Position numbers and translations under genes: made by a program. A stretch of 6,515 nt of DNA, from NCBI GenBank assembly GCA_012961755.1, contig DTYS01000015.1, forward strand, positions 1 to 6,515, written 5' to 3'. The notes beneath the pieces are model-generated. The model had not been told where the DNA came from. It saw only the letters and a list, made by a program, of their open reading frames with translations, and did no database searches. This stretch comes from Candidatus Latescibacterota bacterium. Lineage in GTDB: Bacteria > Latescibacterota > 4484-107 > B68-G9. Below, piece after piece: positions 1 to 5,907 of this stretch (position 1 is its first letter; the number at the start of each line of letters is the position of its first letter).

Positions 1-83
1 AGGTCCTGAAGGAGCTCGCAAGGTATAGGCCGGAGGACACGACCCTCCAGAAGCTGATCCTGCGGTTGAGGGGGACCAGATGA
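1..83 (+). CDS. C-terminal end of an unidentified protein (5'-truncated)
   Basis: An open frame runs in from the left edge (complete codons from position 3) and ends at TGA 81-83. The visible 26 residues end in KLILRLRGTR: basic and helix-like, with no diagnostic motif, so I cannot assign a function. The TGA overlaps the ATG of the following GT2 gene in an ATGA arrangement. That overlap, plus codon style matching the downstream genes (AGG for Arg, CTG/CTC for Leu), supports a real gene end in the same transcription unit. By context it may belong to the same glycan cluster, but this is only inference. Confidence 0.6.
   Translation, partial: VLKELARYRPEDTTLQKLILRLRGTR
68..74 (+). promoter_or_regulatory. 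Shine-Dalgarno site of the GT2 gene
   Basis: GAGGGGG lies five bases before ATG 80, inside the last codons of the upstream gene. It supports ATG 80 as the GT2 start and translational coupling across the ATGA overlap. Confidence 0.6.
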
Positions 84-1120
84 GTCGGCCTGAGGTAAGT
101 ATAATTGTACCCCACTACCGAGGGTCCATAATCTTGGATTGCCTCAAGTCAGTATACCACAACACGGAAGGGTCCTTCGAGCTCATAGTCGTGGACGACG
201 GTGGGGACGGGAGCGTAAGGGAGGCTAAGGAGCGTTTTCCGGAAATAAAGCTGATGTTCAACCCCGGCAACCTCGGATTCGCGGCCTCCTGCAATAGGGG
301 GATGGAGGTGGCCGATGGGAAGTACTTCGTGCTCCTTAACAACGATGTGGAGGTGACCCCCGGATGGCTGAGGGTCCTGGTGGAATTTGCGAAGTCCCGC
401 CCGAAGGCGGGGGCTTGCCAGCCGAAGATCATCTCCTTCTCGGACAGGAAGCGCTTCGATTACGCAGGTGCGGCGGGTGGGCTTATGGACATGCTCGGGT
501 ATCCGTATTGCTTGGGGAGGGTCTTCCGTACCTTGGAGGAGGACGAAGGACAGTACGATGCGCCGAGGAGGATATTTTGGGCCTCGGGCACGGCCCTGTT
601 CCTCAGGAGGGAGGCGGTGGAGGATGTGGGAGGGCTGGACGAGAGCTTCTTTATGCATATGGAGGAGATAGATCTCTGTTGGAGGCTCCACAGGGCCGGA
701 TGGGAGGTGTGGTCCGTACCGGGGGCCGTCGTCTACCACCGCTCCGGCTGGTCCCTCCCACATAGCTTCAGGAAGATGTACCTGAACCACAGGAACAACC
801 TCGTCCTCCTCCTCAAGAACTACGACATCCCTTGCCTCCTCTCGCTGTTTCCCCTCAGGGTGCTGCTCGAGGCCCTTACGGTGCTCAGGGCTCCCCTCGG
901 GGAGCCCAAGAGGTCCTTGGCCGCCCTTTTGGGGATGCTTTGGGTGAGCTCTCGCCCGATGGATATAGTTCGGAGGAGAAGGGAAGCGTGGAGGGCCAGG
1001 AGGGTCCCGGACGTGCTCGTGAGGAGGAAGCTTTCCGGCCAGAGCATCCTCTTCTGGTACGGGATATACAGGAAGAAGGGGACACCGCTGCCGTGCGCAA
1101 GGGGTTTAAGCTCGGGATAA
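80..1120 (+). CDS. GT2-family glycosyltransferase, rhamnosyltransferase-like (COG1216 type)
   Basis: 346-residue GT-A-fold glycosyltransferase expected to move a sugar from a nucleotide-sugar donor to a glycan or lipid-linked acceptor at the inner face of the membrane. The N-terminus has the nucleotide-binding strand VSIIVPHYR (6-14) and the acidic VVDDGGDGS (37-45), then the subfamily signature NPGNLGFAASCNRG (61-74). The metal/donor DxD equivalent is NND 87-89 in LLNNDVEV. The acceptor/catalytic part is FWASGTALFLRR (166-177), GGLDESFFMHMEEIDLCWR (184-202) with acidic E195, E196 and D198, and the usual H220 after the core. The tail (about 235-346) is hydrophobic then strongly basic, fitting peripheral membrane attachment. 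The start is set by GAGGGGG at 68-74, five bases before ATG 80. The gene overlaps the upstream stop by 4 bp and the next gene by 28 bp. Family is secure; the sugar and acceptor cannot be read from sequence. Confidence 0.93.
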   Translation: MSRPEVSIIVPHYRGSIILDCLKSVYHNTEGSFELIVVDDGGDGSVREAKERFPEIKLMFNPGNLGFAASCNRGMEVADGKYFVLLNNDVEVTPGWLRVLVEFAKSRPKAGACQPKIISFSDRKRFDYAGAAGGLMDMLGYPYCLGRVFRTLEEDEGQYDAPRRIFWASGTALFLRREAVEDVGGLDESFFMHMEEIDLCWRLHRAGWEVWSVPGAVVYHRSGWSLPHSFRKMYLNHRNNLVLLLKNYDIPCLLSLFPLRVLLEALTVLRAPLGEPKRSLAALLGMLWVSSRPMDIVRRRREAWRARRVPDVLVRRKLSGQSILFWYGIYRKKGTPLPCARGLSSG

Positions 1121-2049
1121 AGCTCGGGGTGAGCGCGGGGCTCGTTATATGGGCCTTGTCCGGGGAGAACTTCAGGCCGGAGCGACTCGGTCCCATGTTG
1201 GCCTCCTCCAGGCCTTCGATCTTGGTCCTGGCCCTCCTAACGTTCATCGTGAGCAACATCCTGGGAACGGTCCAGTGGAAGGTCCTCCTCGGGATGCAGG
1301 GGATAACCCTGCCCTTCAGGGACCTCCTTTCGCTCTACTTCACGGGGATATTCTTCAACAACTTCTTCGTGGGAGGGGTGGGAGGCGATGCCGTGAGGAT
1401 ATACGAAGTAAGGAGGGAAACTGGAAGGGGAGGAGGTGCCTTCGCTGCCACGCTCTTGGACAGGCTCTTAGGACTTTTCTCCCTCTCCATCTTCGCCTGC
1501 GGGACGATGCTGGCCCTTCCCTCTCTGCCCTTCTCCCGACTTGTGGGAGCAACTTTTACGGCGCTGCTGGCCTCCGGGCTCGCCGCCCTGCTGAGCAGGA
1601 GGATATCGGGCCCCCTGGAACGGCTGTCCCTTAGGTTACTGCCGGAGGGGATGGGAAGGAAGGTGTCCAAAGTCAGGGAAGGGCTCGTCAGGGCGAGGTT
1701 GGACCTAAGGAGGTTGACCTTGGCCTGGGTTATATCCTTAGGAGTGCAATCCCTCAGGGTGTCCGTGCACTACTGGACAGGAAGGGCCCTCGGGGTCAAC
1801 GCACCTTTATGGTCCTTCTTCGCCTTCGTGCCGCTCATAGCCCTGGTCGCCGCGGTCCCAATATCGTTCGGTGGGATAGGTGTCAGGGAGAACTTCGGGG
1901 CCCTGCTCTTCCGCAGGGTGGAGGTGGAGCCCACGGCAGCGTTTTCTATGGAGTTTTTGGCGTACCTGGTGACCCTGACAGCGAGCCTGATAGGAGGGGC
2001 TTCCTTCGTCTTGAGGGGAGCTAAGGAGGTAAGGCCCGTGACGGAATAA
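1093..2049 (+). CDS. LPG_synthase_TM / UPF0104 family (YbhN/AglD-like) flippase-like membrane protein
   Basis: Integral membrane protein, 318 residues from GTG 1093. The frame stays open far upstream (to ATG 832), but that part is a low-complexity shadow of the GT2 gene; family homology begins at the basic MRKGFKLGIKLG, so GTG 1093 is chosen, with AAGGGG at 1076-1081 as a modest ribosome site. GTG 1129 is a weaker alternative. Hydrophobic spans lie near residues 11-22, 42-60, 78-92, 117-142, 150-167, 208-225, 239-257 and 282-306. The two family signatures are present: FFNNFFVGGVGGDAVR (87-102) followed by LLDRLLGL (121-128), and PISFGGIGVRE (256-266). The family includes the membrane domain of lysylphosphatidylglycerol synthase and AglD-like proteins and is often encoded beside GT2 enzymes. 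No C-terminal aminoacyl-transferase domain is present, so it is not a complete MprF. A role in lipid-linked sugar or lipid translocation is inferred from context. Confidence 0.88.
   Translation: MRKGFKLGIKLGVSAGLVIWALSGENFRPERLGPMLASSRPSILVLALLTFIVSNILGTVQWKVLLGMQGITLPFRDLLSLYFTGIFFNNFFVGGVGGDAVRIYEVRRETGRGGGAFAATLLDRLLGLFSLSIFACGTMLALPSLPFSRLVGATFTALLASGLAALLSRRISGPLERLSLRLLPEGMGRKVSKVREGLVRARLDLRRLTLAWVISLGVQSLRVSVHYWTGRALGVNAPLWSFFAFVPLIALVAAVPISFGGIGVRENFGALLFRRVEVEPTAAFSMEFLAYLVTLTASLIGGASFVLRGAKEVRPVTE
2022..2030 (+). promoter_or_regulatory. Strong Shine-Dalgarno sequence upstream of comEC, oddly placed
   Basis: TAAGGAGGT is a near-perfect anti-16S match inside the last codons of the UPF0104 gene. 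It is 24 bases before comEC ATG 2055, too far for normal use, but seven bases before GTG 2038, which is in the UPF0104 frame and followed by only ACG GAA TAA. A weaker AAGGA (2048-2052) sits just two bases from the comEC ATG. The strong site may load ribosomes that stop at 2049 and reinitiate at 2055 (inference), or the match may just reflect the codons for the AKEV residues. Confidence 0.4.
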
Positions 2050-2054
2050 GGACC

Positions 2055-4193
2055 ATGAGGAGACCAGCCCTGAGGACGGCCTGGGCCTTCGCTGTCGGGG
2101 TCCTGCTCGCCCGTTTCCTTCCCCCCCCTCCCTCCATCCTCTTAATTCCCTCCGTCCTGCTCGTTTCCCTTTGTGTGCTCCTTCGGAAGTTCGGCCGCTC
2201 TGAAGGTCCCTCCGGGACCTTCCTATTTTGTGCCCTTTTCGTGTCCTTAGGAGCACTGAGGTACGTGACCTCCCTCTACCTCCCACCGGACCACATAGGG
2301 AGTTCACGGTACTTCGGCCTCAAGGTCGCGTTGAGGGGGAAGGTTAAGGAATCGTCCACCACCGAATGGGGATGGACGAGGGTCGTCGTGGATCTGAAGG
2401 AGGTGAACGGAAGGAGGCTGAAGGGGAAGGTCCTAACCTTCGCCAGGAAGGGTCCACCACCTCCGCCGGGTTCCGTCGTAGAGACGTACGGCCTCCTGAG
2501 GAGGCCTAAGGTCCCCAGGAACCCCGGAGAGCTGGACAGCAGAGCTACCTTGGAGCGCAGGGGGATATACGGCGTGGTCTACACGGGAAGCTTGAAGGTG
2601 GTCGGTCGGGGTGGAGGTCTGCCCGCGTTGAGGTCCTACATCCGCCGGGCTTTGGAGATGGACCTACCGAAGCTCCACTCCGATGTCCTGAAGGGGCTCG
2701 TGCTCGGAGAGAGGGCGGGGCTGCCCGAGTCGCTCAGGGAAGCCTTCGCTCGTTCCGGCACCTCCCACATATTGGCGGTCTCCGGGCTCCATATAGGGTT
2801 CATAGCAGCCCTGACCTTCTCTCTGTTGCGTATACTGAGGGTCCCTCGGAGGGTTACGGTGCCGGTTACCTTAGGAGTTCTGACCTTCTATGCATTTCTG
2901 GTGGACCTCAGGCCTTCGGTCCTGAGGGCGGTGGTCCTGGCCTTCCTCGTGCTTTCTGGAACGCTTCTGGAGAGGGATGCAGACCTTCTCAACGGCCTCG
3001 GAGCCGCTGCCTTGGTCGTCCTCGGCTTCAGGCCGAGGGACCTTATGGACGTGAGCTTCCAACTCTCCTTCTCCGCGGTCGCCGCCATAGTCCTCCTCTA
3101 TCGGCCCATATATGCGACCATCTCCAATGTCCTTAAGGGGAAGATCTTAGGAAGGATCTCAAGCCTTATGGCCGTATCCATATCCGCACAGTTGGGCACG
3201 GCTCCAGTGTTGGCCTACCACTTCGGCAGACTCTCGTTCGTGGGTCCTCTGGTTAACCTCCTGGTCGTTCCCATGGCCGGAGGGATAGTGGCCCTGGGGA
3301 TGCTGTCCATCCTCTCCTATCCCATCTGGCCCGGCCTCTCCTCGGCCTGGAACGGTGCGAACTATCTGCTCATATCAGGGCTCGTGGCGTCGGTCAAGGT
3401 GGCGTCCTCCCTCCCCTTCTCTTCCGTCCGGCTCCCCGGCCCTTCCCTCGCCCTCCTGTTCGGATATGCCACAGCCTTGCTCTCCCTTTCGCCGGATACC
3501 GGATGGAGGCCGGTCCTGCGTAAGGTCCTGTTCTTCTCCGGCCTCGTCTCTTTGAACTTCTGGGCGTGGGGAGGGCTCTTAAGGCCGGAGGGGCTTGAGG
3601 TCCACTTCCTGGACCTTGGGAGGGGTGAGGCGAGCTTCTTACGCTTCCCGGACGGGAGGACCATCCTCGTGGGAAGGTGGGACGAAAGGGGGTGGGGTAG
3701 GACGGTGTCGCCGTTCCTGAGGCACGAGGGCGTGGAGGGGTTGGACCTCGTGTTGGCCACGGGGGACATCGGAGGGCTCACCTCTATGTTGAAGCATCTC
3801 AAAGCCAGATACATAGTAAGCTTAGAGGAAGGCCTGGCCCAGAAGGGGGGAACGTTGATCGCCGGCCCTGGGGACAGCCTCGTAGGCTTCGGGATACTGG
3901 TGTTAGGCCGAGGCACGTTCAGGCTGAGCTACGGAGGATTCTCTGTGCTGTTCGTCGGGGACGAGAGGGAAGGCCGGCTCCTGCGCTGGAGCAGGAAGCT
4001 GAGGGCGGATTTGCTTAGTCTCGGCAGGGAGGGAGCGTCCCCACGCCTTGTAGGGGCCGTGCGGCCGAAGGTGATAGTGACCTCGGGAAGGTGCGACCGA
4101 GGACTTCCGGCGAGGGTCCTGTGTCTGAGGAGGACCGGTGCCGTGTCCATCTACGTTGGGAAGGGAAAATGGAAGGTGAGCACGATGTTGTGA
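2055..4193 (+). CDS. comEC: ComEC/Rec2-family DNA-uptake channel protein with degenerate metallo-beta-lactamase domain
   Basis: 712 residues, normal ComEC length, with the standard three-part layout. Residues 9-71 hold N-terminal membrane spans. Residues 85-185 form the DUF4131 OB-like domain, ending in the typical PRNPGELDSRATLERRGIYG (154-173). Residues 205-480 are the Competence (PF03772) membrane domain: LVLGERAGLPESLREAFARS (215-234), GTSHILAVSGLHIGF (235-249), ADLLNGL (309-315), DVSFQLSFS (332-340) and QLGTAPVLAYHFGRLS (379-394). ComEC carries single-stranded DNA across the inner membrane in natural transformation. Residues 512-712 match the C-terminal metallo-beta-lactamase domain (HFLDLGRGEASFLRFPDG 517-534; GGFSVLFVGDEREG 627-640), but the usual THPHADHIGG is reduced to ATGDIGG (568-574), PHHGS has become LGREGAS (656-662), and the YGHP-type histidine is gone; only D636 of GD remains. 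Nuclease activity is therefore doubtful. ATG 2055 lies 5 bp after the upstream stop. A DNA-transport role is inferred from family; no other competence gene is visible here. Confidence 0.92.
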   Translation: MRRPALRTAWAFAVGVLLARFLPPPPSILLIPSVLLVSLCVLLRKFGRSEGPSGTFLFCALFVSLGALRYVTSLYLPPDHIGSSRYFGLKVALRGKVKESSTTEWGWTRVVVDLKEVNGRRLKGKVLTFARKGPPPPPGSVVETYGLLRRPKVPRNPGELDSRATLERRGIYGVVYTGSLKVVGRGGGLPALRSYIRRALEMDLPKLHSDVLKGLVLGERAGLPESLREAFARSGTSHILAVSGLHIGFIAALTFSLLRILRVPRRVTVPVTLGVLTFYAFLVDLRPSVLRAVVLAFLVLSGTLLERDADLLNGLGAAALVVLGFRPRDLMDVSFQLSFSAVAAIVLLYRPIYATISNVLKGKILGRISSLMAVSISAQLGTAPVLAYHFGRLSFVGPLVNLLVVPMAGGIVALGMLSILSYPIWPGLSSAWNGANYLLISGLVASVKVASSLPFSSVRLPGPSLALLFGYATALLSLSPDTGWRPVLRKVLFFSGLVSLNFWAWGGLLRPEGLEVHFLDLGRGEASFLRFPDGRTILVGRWDERGWGRTVSPFLRHEGVEGLDLVLATGDIGGLTSMLKHLKARYIVSLEEGLAQKGGTLIAGPGDSLVGFGILVLGRGTFRLSYGGFSVLFVGDEREGRLLRWSRKLRADLLSLGREGASPRLVGAVRPKVIVTSGRCDRGLPARVLCLRRTGAVSIYVGKGKWKVSTML
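2121..2128 (+). repeat. Homopolymer tract of eight C in the start of comEC
   Basis: Eight consecutive C lie in codons 23-25 of comEC, encoding part of the FLPPPPS turn between the first two membrane spans. The frame is open as given. A one-base slip here would truncate ComEC near its start. A seven-C run also occurs at 4511-4517 in the GT9 gene. Whether these vary in the population cannot be seen from one sequence. Confidence 0.5.
4173..4179 (+). promoter_or_regulatory. Shine-Dalgarno site deciding the GT9 start (GTG 4190)
   Basis: AAGGTGA matches the 3' end of 16S rRNA and lies ten bases before GTG 4190, which overlaps the comEC stop as GTGA. This favours GTG 4190 over ATG 4169; the latter has only AAGGGA (4161-4166) two bases in front of it. 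Confidence 0.5.
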
Positions 4194-5134
4194 GGCGGAA
4201 GAAGGTCCTCGTGTGGAGGGTCGGCGGCGTAGGGGACACTGTGCTGCTTATCCCGGTCCTCAGGGCGCTGAGGCGGCACTTCCCCCGTTCCCACATCGTG
4301 GTCGTGGGGAACCCCGAGCCGCTCTCCCTTGCCATCCCACCTGCGGACGAGGTGCGATCGGCCGACGAAGCCCTCTGGGCTACCCTCTTCTCCCGACCGT
4401 CGGACGAACTTAAGGATTGCTTAAAGAACTTCGAACTCGCTGTCGTCTACACCGAGGACGAGGTGCTGGTGAGGAACTTAGAGGGGATCGTCGGAAGGGT
4501 GGTGTGCTGGCCCCCCCTTCCGGGGGACGAAACTCACGAGGCCGAACATCTGCTCAAGGCCTTGCAAGCTTTGGGGATAAGGGATGAGGACCCGACCCCG
4601 AGGATAGAGGCTTACAAGGATTTAGAACTTAAAGGAAAGGTCCTGGCCGTGCACCCGGGCAGCGGAAGTCCTGAGAAGAACTGGCCCCCCGACAGGTTCG
4701 CGGAACTCATCCTGTGGGCGGAGGAACTGGGCGTCTCCCCCCTTCTCATCTGCGGTCCTGCGGACAGGGTGGCCGTGGAAGCTGTGGTGGACGCCCTCGG
4801 GAGGTGGGTCCCCATAGCGAAGGACCTTTCCCTCAGGGAGGTGGCAGGTCTCCTCGCGAGGTGTTCCGCCTTCGTGGGGAACGACTCGGGGATAGCCCAC
4901 ATAGCCGCGGCCGTAGGAACCCCCACGGTCGTCATCTTCGGCCCGACCGAGCCGAAGGTATGGGCACCTGTGGGGAAAGATGTGCGGGTGGTCCGGGCGA
5001 GTTCGGGGCGCACGGAGGACGTTCCCCTTCAGGAAGTTCAGGAGGCCCTGTTCCGGATGGACAGGGCGTTACCTCCGAGCACAAGTTCCCTCTCCCGTCC
5101 GTCCAGGACTTCGGAGACGAACTCTAAGGTCTGA
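4190..5134 (+). CDS. GT9-family glycosyltransferase (ADP-heptose:LPS heptosyltransferase fold)
   Basis: 314-residue GT-B-fold enzyme from GTG 4190; members transfer heptose or related sugars in the cytoplasm onto a lipid-anchored acceptor. The N-terminal domain opens with VLVWRVGGVGDTVLLIPVL (6-24) carrying the GxGD acceptor-domain loop (G13-D16). The C-terminal donor domain has HPGSGSPEKNWP (155-166), ICGPAD (187-192), FVGNDSGIAHIAAAVGTPTV (228-247) and FGPTEPKVW (250-258), all classic for the family. Two starts are possible. GTG 4190 overlaps the comEC TGA as GTGA, follows AAGGTGA (4173-4179), and gives the usual short basic lead-in. ATG 4169 would add seven residues and overlap comEC by 25 bp. 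The last 25 or so residues, rich in Ser, Thr and Pro, lie antisense to the end of the minus-strand hydrolase and look unconserved. Family is certain; heptose specificity is not shown, and the product could be another surface glycan. Confidence 0.9.
   Translation: MRRKKVLVWRVGGVGDTVLLIPVLRALRRHFPRSHIVVVGNPEPLSLAIPPADEVRSADEALWATLFSRPSDELKDCLKNFELAVVYTEDEVLVRNLEGIVGRVVCWPPLPGDETHEAEHLLKALQALGIRDEDPTPRIEAYKDLELKGKVLAVHPGSGSPEKNWPPDRFAELILWAEELGVSPLLICGPADRVAVEAVVDALGRWVPIAKDLSLREVAGLLARCSAFVGNDSGIAHIAAAVGTPTVVIFGPTEPKVWAPVGKDVRVVRASSGRTEDVPLQEVQEALFRMDRALPPSTSSLSRPSRTSETNSKV
5038..5134. other. 97-bp convergent coding overlap between GT9 and amidohydrolase genes
   Basis: The plus-strand GT9 frame stops at 5132-5134 and the minus-strand hydrolase frame stops at 5038-5040, so the same 97 bp encode both C-termini. 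The hydrolase uses the region for conserved family residues (LEFVSEVLDG to LGGNALS), while the GT9 part is a Ser/Thr/Pro-rich tail beyond its recognised domain. The hydrolase thus appears to set the sequence and the GT9 tail to be the by-product. Transcripts from both sides must run into each other, as no intergenic terminator fits. Confidence 0.85.
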
Positions 5135-5907
5135 GGATACGTGCAGTATGTAAGTATGCTCGGGGCGTCCGAGCCCCACAGGACCTTCTCCGGTCCTACC
5201 TTCTCCAAGGTCCACCTGATGGCCTCCTTGGCCCCAGGATAAGGGTACCCCTCGTGCGAGTATAGGGCGGGAAGGCCGGAAAGTTCTAAGTACACATTGG
5301 GAAGCTTCGCCAAAAGTGCCCTCTCCTCCCACCCCTTCTTTGGCGGTAACCCCATGTGGCATATGATGATATCCATCTCAGGAAATTCCTCGGCCACGGC
5401 CCTGATCCCGTCGGTGGCCTCCGGGGAGGATGGATCTAAGTGTAAGGCGAGGATGATTCCGAGTTCGGCGCACTTAGCCCAGACTTCCCTCTCCCTTTCC
5501 CCGACTATGGACATGCCCGGAAACCCCGGGACCTCAACCTTCAGACCCCTTATCCCGTGTCTATGCCAGAGTTCAAGCTCCCGTGCCGATCTTTCTCCAT
5601 CCCTCGGGTCCACCATAGCGAACCCAAGGAACTTCTCCGGCCACTTCCAGACGGCCTGTGCCACCTCTTCGTTCTGGAGGCCGTACATAGCCCCTTGAAG
5701 TAGGAAGGCTCCCCCGACTCCGGCCCAGTCCATAAAGGCTAAGGCCATCTCAGGGGAAAACTTGGAATCGTAGAACGAGGGGGGAAAGTACCTGACCCTC
5801 CTTCCCTCTAAGTCCACAAGTCCGTACCCCATGGACCTCCTCCGGGGACCTCCTGGCATGGAGCTTACTCCTCGGGGACAGAGGTGCAGGTGGGCGTCTA
5901 CGATCAT
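5038..5907 (-). CDS. Amidohydrolase-2 family (PF04909) TIM-barrel metal-dependent hydrolase
   Basis: 289-residue cytoplasmic protein (no signal peptide) of the ACMSD/2-pyrone-4,6-dicarboxylate hydrolase-like group, whose members use one divalent metal for hydrolysis or decarboxylation of small, often carboxylated, compounds. The strand-1 metal motif is DAHLH (4-8; H6, H8). Further ligands are H156 in LALHLDP, H184 in IICHMG, and D247 in VLWGSDAP (242-249). LVLGGNA (275-281) is the usual family end, followed by eight residues. Also visible are VDPRDGE (99-105) and GIRGLKVEVPG (118-128). Residues 10-45, just after DAHLHL, are basic, glycine-rich and atypical, possibly a substrate lid. The start at 5905-5907 is fixed by the adjacent DAHLH motif and AAGGAGG upstream; its ATG overlaps the stop of the hybrid kinase gene. 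The 3' end overlaps the convergent GT9 gene by 97 bp. Catalytic residues are complete, so it is probably active; substrate unknown. Confidence 0.9.
   Translation of the reverse strand: MIVDAHLHLCPRGVSSMPGGPRRRSMGYGLVDLEGRRVRYFPPSFYDSKFSPEMALAFMDWAGVGGAFLLQGAMYGLQNEEVAQAVWKWPEKFLGFAMVDPRDGERSARELELWHRHGIRGLKVEVPGFPGMSIVGEREREVWAKCAELGIILALHLDPSSPEATDGIRAVAEEFPEMDIIICHMGLPPKKGWEERALLAKLPNVYLELSGLPALYSHEGYPYPGAKEAIRWTLEKVGPEKVLWGSDAPSILTYCTYPQTLEFVSEVLDGRERELVLGGNALSIRNRAS

Noticed and set aside
149..790. 213-codon minus-strand open frame opposite the GT2 gene
   Set aside because: Antisense shadow of a clearly recognised gene; the protein is Pro/His/Arg-rich, without motifs, and lacks a sensible ribosome site. 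Low stop density is expected at this GC content.
1093..2049. Assignment as MprF (lysylphosphatidylglycerol synthase)
   Set aside because: Only the LPG_synthase_TM-type membrane domain is present; at 318 residues there is no C-terminal aminoacyl-transferase domain.
1807..2307. 166-codon minus-strand frame spanning the UPF0104-comEC junction
   Set aside because: Arg/Gly-rich composition with no motif, antisense to two genuine genes that leave only a 5-bp gap.
3730..3800. Frameshift or read error considered as the cause of the missing HxHxDH motif in ComEC
   Set aside because: The frame is continuous and the flanks (LDLVLA and IGGL) are in register on both sides; HHGS and the late histidine are independently altered, which a single local error cannot explain.
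3362..3916. 184-codon minus-strand open frame opposite comEC
   Set aside because: It lies within the ComEC membrane/MBL coding region, is rich in Pro, Ser and Arg, and shows no family motif; a shadow frame.
4513..4526. Five-pair G/C hairpin (CCCCC, TTCC loop, GGGGG) in the GT9 gene, considered as a regulatory RNA element
   Set aside because: It is fully inside conserved coding sequence (codons for WPPLPGDE), with no T-tract or companion structure; likely chance in GC-rich DNA.
5158..5174. Perfect 6-bp inverted repeat (GCTCGG/CCGAGC, 5-base loop) 23 bases after the GT9 stop, considered as a terminator
   Set aside because: No T-run follows, and the bases encode the conserved WGSDAP metal motif of the hydrolase, which explains the sequence better.
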